Shown: one piece after another, positions 21,390 to 28,587 of the stretch
How the letters are laid out: each line of letters begins with the position of its first letter
Position numbering within the stretch: position 1 is the first letter of the stretch
DNA from: Lacibacter sediminis
Lineage (GTDB): Bacteria > Bacteroidota > Bacteroidia > Chitinophagales > Chitinophagaceae
NCBI RefSeq assembly: GCF_014168535.1
Contig: NZ_CP060007.1
Coordinates: 1,302,001-1,366,000, forward strand
Length of the DNA stretch: 64,000 nt
Direction: 5' to 3'
The notes under the pieces: generated by a model
Told to the model about the DNA's origin: nothing
Seen by the model: the letters and a program-made list of their open reading frames with translations, nothing else
Database searches by the model: none
Translations under genes and position numbers: made by a program

Positions 21390-23686
21390 TGCGAAATTTT
21401 ATTTTCTTCCTCTCTTTTTTAACTGTGGTTTCGCTCAAAGCCCAGCAACGGAACTATAATGTTGTTTGGACTTCGCAAAGCAATAATGCATCCGAATCAA
21501 TGCCTTGCGGTGGCGGCGATATCGGCATGAATGTGTGGGTAGAGAAAGGCGAGTTATTTATCTATGTTGCACGTAGCGGCAACTTCGATGAGAACAATGC
21601 GTTGATGAAGAGCGGAAGAATCCGGGTGAAACTATTTCCGAATCCGTTAACCGGTAAAAACTTTAAACAACAGCTTCATCTCGATAAAGGTTATGTAAGT
21701 ATTGAGGCACGAGATAATGGTGTTACCACAACTATAAAAATATGGGCCGATGTTTTTAAGCCTGTAGCTCATATTGATATCAGCAGTAAACAAATCATCA
21801 TTGTTGAAGCTTCGTACGAAAGCTGGCGTTATCGTGATCGTGTAATAACTACACGTGAAAATTGGGGTAACTCATGGAAATGGGGAGCACCTAAAAATAA
21901 TGTATACAAAAAAGATGCGATCGTCTTTGACCGCAACAATGTTTTGTTTTTTCATCACAACAGTAGTGAAACTATTTTTGATGCGGTGGTGAAGCAGCAG
22001 GGAATGGAATCGGTGAAAGAGCAGTTGTATAATCCAATCAAAAAACTGGCATTTGGTGGTTCGCTCAGCGGAAAGAATTTTATTCCTGTTGGAACTGATA
22101 CAGGTTCGTATGCCCAAACAGATTTCAAAGCATGGACATTAAAAAGTAAATCGGCCGCAAAGTATCATGCATTACAACTTGTTTTACACAATGCACAGGT
22201 CGCCAACATTGATACATGGAAGCAAACACTTGATTCGCTGCAGCAAAATGTAAAAGCAGATAAAACTGCTTTTCAAAAATCGCAGCAATGGTGGAAACAA
22301 TTCTGGAGCAGAAGTTTTATTGATGTTGATCCGGCAAAAAAAGAGCAACGTTCGTGGGAAGTTGGCCGCAACTATCAACTCTTTCGTTACATGCTGGCAT
22401 GCAATGCAAAAGGAACGTGGCCCACAAAATTTAACGGGGGATTGTTAACAGTTGACCCCATCTATACCGATACCATCAACAAAGGATTGACGCCTGATTA
22501 CCGCAACTGGGGAGGTGGCTTGCATACTGCACAAAATCAACGCCTGGTTTATTTTTCCATGATCAAGAGTGGTGATTGGGATCTGCTGCAACCGCAACTT
22601 GATTTTTATTTACGTCTTCAAAAAAATGCTGAGTTAAGAAGTAAAGTGTATTGGAATCATGCAGGTGCTTGTTTTACTGAACAGATGGAAAATTTTGGTC
22701 TTCCCAACTTTGCTGAGTATGGCACCAAGCGTCCTGATTATTTTGATAAAGGTGTAGAGTACAATGCATGGCTCGAATACGAATGGGATACAGTGTTTGA
22801 ATTTTGCTTGATGATGTTACAGGAAGCTGAATACACAGGCAAAGATATGAGCGCTAAAATTACGTTCATCATCAGTTGTCTGCAATTCTTCGATGAGCAT
22901 TATCAATGGCTCGCCAAACAAAGAGGAGCGAAGACATTAGATGGAAGCGGGAAATTGGTTCTATTCCCCGGTAGTGCTGCAGAAACATTTAAGATGACGA
23001 ACAATTCGGTAACAACAGTTGCGGCATTGCAAACCATCATCAAACAATTGCTTTCGGCAAAAACTTCAAACCTAACTGCAGAGCAAAAACAATATGTTGA
23101 ATCATTATTGAAACGTGTTCCCCCTCTCAGCTATCAACAATTCAACGGTTACACAACCATTGCTCCAGCGAAAACATGGGAGCGTATCAACAATACAGAA
23201 TCACCACAGTTATACCCGGTGTTTCCTTGGGGAATATTTGGCGTTGGCAAACCCGGATTAGATACTGCTATCAACACCTGGAACTATGATACTTCCGTTA
23301 TTAAATTTCGCAGTCATATTGGTTGGAAACAGGATAATATCTGGGCTGCACGATTAGGCTTGACCGAAGAAGCATGGCGATTAACTTCACTGAAACTGCA
23401 AAACAGCGAACGCCGTTTCCCTGCTTTCTGGGGACCAGGTTTCGACTGGGTGCCCGATCATAATTGGGGCGGCAGTGGTATGATTGGTTTGCAGGAAATG
23501 TTGTTGCAGACAGATGATCAACGCATTCTTTTGTTTCCCGCATGGCCGAAAGAAAAAGATGTACATTTTAAATTGCATGCACCAGCTAATACAACTGTTG
23601 AAGCAGAATTGAAGGATGGTAAATTGGTAAAGTTGATTGTATTGCCGGAAGAACGTAAGAAAGATGTAGAGGTTTTATTGAATTAG
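21389..23686 (+). CDS. DUF5703, GH95-like (alpha/alpha)6 glycosidase
   Basis: 765 residues from ATG 21389, which overlaps the GH106 stop by one base (TGATG) and suggests translational coupling. An upstream in-frame ATG at 21308 would run 27 codons into the GH106 gene and bury the signal peptide (MRNFIFFLSFLTVVSLKAQ). The N-terminal beta-sandwich (WTSQSNNASESMPCGGGDIGMNVW) is the DUF5703 signature, followed by a barrel with WPTKFNGGLLTVDP and the HTAQNQRLVYFSM stretch. The layout resembles GH95 enzymes acting on alpha-L-fucosides and alpha-L-galactosides, both found in rhamnogalacturonan II. The true activity is not established from sequence. It is the last gene of the + strand operon. Confidence 0.75.
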   Translation: MRNFIFFLSFLTVVSLKAQQRNYNVVWTSQSNNASESMPCGGGDIGMNVWVEKGELFIYVARSGNFDENNALMKSGRIRVKLFPNPLTGKNFKQQLHLDKGYVSIEARDNGVTTTIKIWADVFKPVAHIDISSKQIIIVEASYESWRYRDRVITTRENWGNSWKWGAPKNNVYKKDAIVFDRNNVLFFHHNSSETIFDAVVKQQGMESVKEQLYNPIKKLAFGGSLSGKNFIPVGTDTGSYAQTDFKAWTLKSKSAAKYHALQLVLHNAQVANIDTWKQTLDSLQQNVKADKTAFQKSQQWWKQFWSRSFIDVDPAKKEQRSWEVGRNYQLFRYMLACNAKGTWPTKFNGGLLTVDPIYTDTINKGLTPDYRNWGGGLHTAQNQRLVYFSMIKSGDWDLLQPQLDFYLRLQKNAELRSKVYWNHAGACFTEQMENFGLPNFAEYGTKRPDYFDKGVEYNAWLEYEWDTVFEFCLMMLQEAEYTGKDMSAKITFIISCLQFFDEHYQWLAKQRGAKTLDGSGKLVLFPGSAAETFKMTNNSVTTVAALQTIIKQLLSAKTSNLTAEQKQYVESLLKRVPPLSYQQFNGYTTIAPAKTWERINNTESPQLYPVFPWGIFGVGKPGLDTAINTWNYDTSVIKFRSHIGWKQDNIWAARLGLTEEAWRLTSLKLQNSERRFPAFWGPGFDWVPDHNWGGSGMIGLQEMLLQTDDQRILLFPAWPKEKDVHFKLHAPANTTVEAELKDGKLVKLIVLPEERKKDVEVLLN

Positions 23687-23699
23687 AATCTTTGAGTCC

Positions 23700-23812
23700 T
23701 CCGTGTATACTCTGCGTTCTTTGTGAAACAACTGGTAGCACAAAGAACACAAAGTTTTTCACAAAGAAAGTTTATCCTCTGCGTCTTCGTGCCTCCGTGG
23801 TTCAATCTCACC
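23700..23812 (+). repeat. Dispersed-type repeat between convergent genes
   Basis: The gap between the DUF5703 stop and the esterase stop consists of repeat-like tracts: CTCTGCGTTCTTTGTGAAAC, AGCACAAAGAACACAAAG, TTTCACAAAGAAAG and CTCTGCGTCTTCGTGCCTCCG. They include arms (TTTGTGAAA / TTTCACAAA) that can pair. No classic U-tract terminator is visible, so this element may itself separate the convergent transcripts. Confidence 0.6.
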
Positions 23813-25241
23813 AATCATCACTTCTGAAACTCGACAGAGGAAACCCTTCTGTACTAAACAGATCACCCACACAAAAATCTTTAAACGCATAACGTACCGC
23901 AACCGGGTCTTTTACATCCGGTGCAGAAACAACAATCGTTCCTCCACTAATCAATGCTTTTGCCGGGCGGAAAATTTTATTGGCACCTGCAACTTCAAAC
24001 AACGATAATGTTTTACCATACGCAGTTAAACCATTTGGTGCACCGCTGAATTTAATAGTCACTATATTGCCGCTAACGGTCATTGATTCAAACGCCGGAC
24101 TTTCATAACCAAATCCTTTCAGTCCATAGGCTTTTGCCAATGCCATATAGGCTAATCGTTTGCTGCCTGTTGGCTTATCCATTGGGTGTATACTGAACTC
24201 TTCACCAATATCCATCAACACTGCCATGCCGCTGTTAGGAGTTTTTGCCAACGCCTTTCGTTGTGCATCACGTAAGTAAGCAGAATTATTATTTACCACA
24301 TTCACTGCTGCATAGTTATTATAATTATAAGGAGCAATCTGGCAATAGTAAAAAGGAAAGTCGCCTTGTCCACTCTCGTCACGAATTTGTTTTACAAAAG
24401 CAGGAAATAACGTTTCGTATTGTTTTGGACGATCGTTGTTACTTTCTCCCTGGTACCAAAGACAACCTTTGATTGCATAACCAAGAAAAGGTTTCAGCAT
24501 GCCGTTGTATAGAACTGTTGGCGTACGATTATTCAATCGGGCTGTATCAGTTGGCGATGGCACTTTTAATTCAGGAAATTGTTTCAATGTTTCTGCATCC
24601 ATAAATGCTTCAACAGGTGAACCGCCATAGCTGATGTTGACCAAGCCAATGGGCACTTTTAGTTTTTCGTGCAGCATCTTTCCAAAATAGTAAGCCGTTG
24701 CACTGAAGTTGTTTACCGCTTCAGGTTCTGCCAATTTCCATGGCGAAGCTTTTGTTGTATCCTGTGCTGTACGCTGTACGGAACGTGGTACAGTATATAA
24801 ACGTATCTGATCATTTGCTGAATTGAAAACAGCATCATTCGCTCCAAGAATAGGTTGATCTCGGAAACCCTTCATGGGCATTTCCATATTTGATTGTCCG
24901 CTGCAAAGCCATACTTCACCGATCAATACATTTTTCAACGTAACAGGAGTACCATCGCTGATGGTAATGATGTAAGGTCCGCCGGCTGCAGGCGTTTTCA
25001 CTTTTAATTTCCATTTACCGTTTGCATCTGCTTTTGCAGAATATTTCGCTTTGTTCCAGGAAGTAGTCACTTGTATGTTACTTCCTGCGGTTGCCCATCC
25101 CCAGATGGCTGCATCGCTTTGCTGCTGCAACACCATGTTGTCACTAAAGAAATAGGGAAGTTTAATAGCGGCGCCAACGAATGATTGCTGAAGTAGCAGC
25201 ACTGCAAAAATGAGGGCAAAACGCAAGAGATTCTTTATCAT
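23808..25241 (-). CDS. Sialate O-acetylesterase-type SGNH esterase
   Basis: A 477-residue secreted protein with a signal peptide (hydrophobic to about residue 24, FVGAA). Block I is CSGQSNMEMP with nucleophile S117, block III WYQGESNNDRP has the oxyanion Asn, and the IHPMDK segment supplies H351, with a nearby Asp (D343) completing the set. The fold is that of Bacteroidota sialate O-acetylesterase homologues, many of which deacetylate plant polysaccharides rather than sialic acid. Next to a pectin operon, removal of acetyl groups from pectin side chains is likely (inference). It converges on the DUF5703 gene and is divergent from an AraC regulator that may control it. Confidence 0.85.
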   Translation of the reverse strand: MIKNLLRFALIFAVLLLQQSFVGAAIKLPYFFSDNMVLQQQSDAAIWGWATAGSNIQVTTSWNKAKYSAKADANGKWKLKVKTPAAGGPYIITISDGTPVTLKNVLIGEVWLCSGQSNMEMPMKGFRDQPILGANDAVFNSANDQIRLYTVPRSVQRTAQDTTKASPWKLAEPEAVNNFSATAYYFGKMLHEKLKVPIGLVNISYGGSPVEAFMDAETLKQFPELKVPSPTDTARLNNRTPTVLYNGMLKPFLGYAIKGCLWYQGESNNDRPKQYETLFPAFVKQIRDESGQGDFPFYYCQIAPYNYNNYAAVNVVNNNSAYLRDAQRKALAKTPNSGMAVLMDIGEEFSIHPMDKPTGSKRLAYMALAKAYGLKGFGYESPAFESMTVSGNIVTIKFSGAPNGLTAYGKTLSLFEVAGANKIFRPAKALISGGTIVVSAPDVKDPVAVRYAFKDFCVGDLFSTEGFPLSSFRSDDW

Positions 25242-25291
25242 GGCAAATAATAAATTAGTCTAACGAATGTACAGTTTTCAGTTCTTTGCCC

Positions 25292-25309
25292 ATCATGTAC
25301 TTACATGAT
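25292..25309. promoter_or_regulatory. Palindrome between esterase and AraC regulator
   Basis: ATCATGTA-CT-TACATGAT, a perfect 8-bp inverted repeat with a 2-base spacer. It lies in the 142-base divergent intergenic region, 51 bases from the esterase ATG and 75 bases from the AraC ATG. Symmetry, position and lack of a U-tract suggest a protein-binding operator; the partner is not known. Confidence 0.5.
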
Positions 25310-25383
25310 TACAGTTAGCTTTATAAACGGTTGATGCGGGAAATTTCTTTTTAGTAATTTTCAGCTTAGATTTACGATTGCAC

Positions 25384-26319
25384 ATGAAGGAGATCAAGGA
25401 AAATAAGGAAGGTTCGTATAAGAATATCTGGTATGGTCTTGGCCGCCAGAGGATTGAAATACCCAAAACCATTTTAAAGTCGAGGGTGATGGGTAATTCC
25501 TTGCTCAAACATTTACATGTTTGCTCCATTGGCTATTATCCAAAAGCAAAAGATCATTACACCTATAGGAAAAAGGGGTTGCCTGAAAACTTCCTTTTTT
25601 ATTGCGTAGATGGACATGGCTTTTTCCAGATCGGGAAACAGCGACATGAAGTGGGGCCAAATGAATTTTTTATTCTTCCGCAGAATGTTGAGCATTCGTA
25701 TGGAAGCAGCGCAGATCATCCATGGACCATTTACTGGATCCATTTTGGAGGAGATTCATTGCCGCAGTTTAACGAAGTACAAGAAGTGCAGAAACATTTC
25801 AAACCGGTGTATGTAAAAAACAATGGCGATATTCTTCCCATCTTCACCAAAATTTATAAAACACTTGAGTTAGGTTACAGTATCGATAACCTGTTGTTTG
25901 CAAATATGTGCTTATCACATTTTCTAACCTTGTTTGTTTACAATTCAAGACACTATGCAGGTACAAATACCGATAAGATCGATTGTGTAGACAGTGCCAT
26001 CCTCTTCATGCAGGAGCATATCAACAATAATATTTCGCTCAACGATCTGAGTAAGCAGTACAATTACTCAGTATCGAGATTCTCAAACCTGTTCAAACAA
26101 AAAACCGGGTATGCGCCAATCGATTATTTTTTGCAGATGAAAATGCAGAAGGCTTGTCAGCAATTGGATTTCAGTGATCGTTCCATCAAGGATATTGCCT
26201 TCAGTATGGGTTTTGATGATCCGTATTATTTCTCGAAGCGTTTTCGTACCATCATTGGAATGTCGCCAAAGAAATATCGTACAAGAAGAATTGATGAAGC
26301 GAAAGCAGATATGCAGTAA
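25384..26319 (+). CDS. AraC-family transcriptional regulator
   Basis: 311 residues from ATG 25384; an in-frame TTG at 25378 is less likely. The N-terminal half is a cupin-type sensing domain (DGHGFFQIGKQRHEVGPNEFFILPQNVEH). The C-terminal about 100 residues hold two helix-turn-helix units, with the AraC signature IKDIAFSMGFDDPYYFSKRFRTIIGMSPKKYR in segments. Such regulators sense a sugar in the cytoplasm and activate catabolic genes. The position, divergent from the esterase and beside the pectin operon, makes those genes the probable targets. The 3' end lies 8 bases from the convergent recN stop, with no terminator hairpin between. Confidence 0.9.
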   Translation: MKEIKENKEGSYKNIWYGLGRQRIEIPKTILKSRVMGNSLLKHLHVCSIGYYPKAKDHYTYRKKGLPENFLFYCVDGHGFFQIGKQRHEVGPNEFFILPQNVEHSYGSSADHPWTIYWIHFGGDSLPQFNEVQEVQKHFKPVYVKNNGDILPIFTKIYKTLELGYSIDNLLFANMCLSHFLTLFVYNSRHYAGTNTDKIDCVDSAILFMQEHINNNISLNDLSKQYNYSVSRFSNLFKQKTGYAPIDYFLQMKMQKACQQLDFSDRSIKDIAFSMGFDDPYYFSKRFRTIIGMSPKKYRTRRIDEAKADMQ

Positions 26320-26327
26320 GGTATATT

Positions 26328-27974
26328 TTATCCCATCACCATTTCTTTTGCTGTAACCAACGATGAGTCAGTTGGTTTCTCGCCACTTAGCATTTTTGCA
26401 ACGGTTTCAATCTGCTCTTCCTTATTCAGCAAACGGATCTTTGTTTTGATCACTGATTTTTCTTCCTGCTTATAAACAAAATAATGAGCAGTTGCCTTGG
26501 CAGCAATTTGCGGCAGATGTGTAATGGTGATCACTTGCTGACGATCAGCTAACTCTTTTAACAGGATGCCTACCTGTTTGGCTGCTTCACCACTAATACC
26601 TGTATCAATTTCATCAAACAACATGGTTGATAAAGAAATTTTCTCTGCAACCAGTGATTTAATACAAAGCATTAACCGGCTTAACTCACCTCCACTTGCC
26701 ACTTTACTGATCGGTTCAAAGCGGTTACTCTTATTCGCATCAAACAAAAAGTTGATGCTGTCTGTTCCGTATTGATAAAGCGAAGTTGTTGTAAGTTCAA
26801 CTTTCAGTCTTGCATTGGGCATACCCACACGACTGAGCAATTCATTAACCTGGCGTGTAAACGGTTCAATATATTTTTTGCGCTGCTCATGAATAACAGC
26901 AGCTTCTTTGTTTAACTGTTGCTGCTGTGCAGCAGCTTCTTTTTCTCTTATAGCAATACTGTTACCAAGATCAGCAACTGATTGTTGTTGCTGTTGCAAT
27001 TGTTCAAGTAATGCCAAAAGTTCATTGGTAGAATGCAAGCCATGTTTTTTCTGAAGCTTATAGCCAAGTTCAAGACGCTCATTCAATTGCTGCATTCTCG
27101 CTTCATCAACACTAATACTGTTCTGCAAATGATCGAGTTCAGATGCAATATCGCTCAGCTCAATTTGTGCTGATTGCAAACGATCGCTGATAGCTGAAAG
27201 ATCAGCATGCATATCCTTATACTGCTGCAAGCGTTGCAATACAATTTTCAACTGCTGCACAACCGGTGTTTCACCTTCTTTTAAAAACTGTACCGATTCT
27301 GAAAGAACGGTTGCAATATTTTCTGCATTACTCAAGAGCTTCAACTCCTGATCCGCATCTTCCAGTTCATTTTCTTTGAACGATGCCTGTTCTAATTCAT
27401 CTAATAAAAATTGACGATAGTCCTGTTCTTTCTGTTGCTGCTGTTGCTGTTCTTTCAGCTGTTGCAATTCACGCTGCAGTTTTGCATAGCGTACATATTG
27501 TTGACGATATTGCTCCACACGTGTGGTATTGCTTGCCAACGCATCCAATACTTCACGTTGAAAATCTTCTTCACCCAGTTCCAATGTATCAAACTGAAGA
27601 TGAAGATCAACAAGTGCAGAGGTTAATGCTTTTAGTTGAGTTAAATTAACCGGTGTATCGTTAATAAATGCTCTTGATTTTCCGTTTGGTGAAATTTCCC
27701 GGCGCAGAATCAGTTCATCTTCTTCATCAATTTCGTTTTGCTGCAACCAATCTTTGATATGTTGGTTCGATAGTCCGAAAAAAGCCTCCACCACGCATTT
27801 CTTATCAGCAGTTCGCAATGCACTGCTGTCGGCACGGTTTCCCAACACTAATCCCAATGCGCCTAAAAGAATGGATTTACCGGCACCTGTTTCACCTGTA
27901 ATAATATTCAGTCCCTGTTGAAATTCAACAGTCAATTGATCAATTATAGCAAAATTTTGTATGGAGAGTTTCAT
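26328..27974 (-). CDS. recN: DNA repair protein RecN
   Basis: 548 residues from ATG 27974 (MKLSIQNFAIIDQL). Two upstream in-frame ATGs, giving up to 14 more residues, lack similarity to RecN N-termini. The SMC-like ATPase has Walker A GETGAGKS near residue 32, a long Gln/Leu-rich coiled coil in the middle, the ABC signature VASGGELSRLML and Walker B MLFDEIDTGISG, then the THLPQIAAKA segment. RecN acts in double-strand break repair by bridging DNA. Poly-Gln runs in the coiled coil are encoded by CAG/CAA repeats. It is a housekeeping gene between two accessory loci. A possible minus-strand -7 box (TAGTTTTG) lies at 27990-27997. Confidence 0.95.
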   Translation of the reverse strand: MKLSIQNFAIIDQLTVEFQQGLNIITGETGAGKSILLGALGLVLGNRADSSALRTADKKCVVEAFFGLSNQHIKDWLQQNEIDEEDELILRREISPNGKSRAFINDTPVNLTQLKALTSALVDLHLQFDTLELGEEDFQREVLDALASNTTRVEQYRQQYVRYAKLQRELQQLKEQQQQQQKEQDYRQFLLDELEQASFKENELEDADQELKLLSNAENIATVLSESVQFLKEGETPVVQQLKIVLQRLQQYKDMHADLSAISDRLQSAQIELSDIASELDHLQNSISVDEARMQQLNERLELGYKLQKKHGLHSTNELLALLEQLQQQQQSVADLGNSIAIREKEAAAQQQQLNKEAAVIHEQRKKYIEPFTRQVNELLSRVGMPNARLKVELTTTSLYQYGTDSINFLFDANKSNRFEPISKVASGGELSRLMLCIKSLVAEKISLSTMLFDEIDTGISGEAAKQVGILLKELADRQQVITITHLPQIAAKATAHYFVYKQEEKSVIKTKIRLLNKEEQIETVAKMLSGEKPTDSSLVTAKEMVMG

Positions 27975-28160
27975 CAGCATATACGGTTTCAAAACTAAAT
28001 GAATTAATGCAAACAAGGATGACCTGTTTATAGCTACAAAAACAACCGGGAATTGGATAAAAAATCAAGATAAAAGCGACAGGAGAGATCATCGATTTGC
28101 TTCACTTTTCCGGAAAACGAACCGGAACGGGTTGTTTTGATTTGAAATCAAAAAAATGAA

Positions 28161-28197
28161 CAACCGTTTGCGCAGAGTTTTCAACCGTTTGCGCAGA
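28161..28197. promoter_or_regulatory. Tandem 21-bp-period direct repeat, candidate operator
   Basis: CAACCGTTTGCGCAGA occurs at 28161-28176 and again identically at 28182-28197, a spacing of 21 bases or two helical turns. CGTTTGCG cores resemble LacI-family operator half-sites. A related AAACGTTT palindrome is at 28293-28300. The pair lies just upstream of the -33 element of the SusC-operon promoter, a position suited to an activator. Confidence 0.6.
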
Positions 28198-28215
28198 ATT
28201 TGTACAGTTGGGAGG

Positions 28216-28247
28216 TTTGGAGAGACAGGATCACAACTCTAAATTTG
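28216..28247 (+). promoter_or_regulatory. Bacteroidota-type promoter of the SusC/SusD-M60 locus
   Basis: -33 element TTTG (28216-28219), a 20-base spacer and -7 element TAAATTTG (28240-28247) match the TTTG-N19-21-TAnnTTTG consensus of the primary sigma factor in this phylum. Transcription would start near 28252 and give a leader of about 335 bases before the SusC ATG. Confidence 0.6.
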
Positions 28248-28587
28248 GTAACAACAAAGAATTAATAAAAACATCATAAATATTTTTTCAGAAAACGTTT
28301 GTGATGCAGTAGAAAAGAAAAACGATTAACGACGATTGCTTTTTTTCAGACGAATTAATACTAGATCCATTTCCTGTAATTAACAGCTATCCTTAAACAC
28401 CTTGTATAGTTTATTGGCAACTGAAAAGAGAGTGTGCATTGAAGCTTGCCTGATTTTTCGAAAACTAACATAATATGATCTTTTGCATGATGAATGTAAA
28501 AAGATGGATTGAATGAGATAAATGGGATGATTGCCTGCAACACAGGTGATCATTCAACGGATATTAAACCTAACTAACTGTTTAATT
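28248..28587 (+). other. Long untranslated leader with hairpin
   Basis: No gene is visible between the promoter and the SusC start. The stretch is AT-rich and includes AAAACGTTTGTG at about 28293 and a hairpin ATGATTGCCTG / CAGGTGATCAT (28527-28553, 9 of 11 pairs, loop CAACA) 35 bases before the ATG. A leader of this size before a SusC gene could host RNA-level control, but I recognise no riboswitch class. Confidence 0.4.

Noticed and set aside
23692..23892. 66-residue + strand frame containing Cys-rich LCVLC-like and RLRASVVQ segments
   Set aside because: It is a translation of the dispersed repeat and runs into the 3' end of the esterase gene on the other strand; no independent support for a gene.
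26775..27500. CAG/CAA-rich repeats in recN considered as a microsatellite or slippage locus
   Set aside because: They encode Gln runs within the expected coiled coil and the frame is intact; no evidence for an unstable tract.
28361..28543. 60-residue minus-strand frame in the leader of the SusC locus
   Set aside because: It has no recognisable domain or supported start and overlaps the leader hairpin; probably chance.
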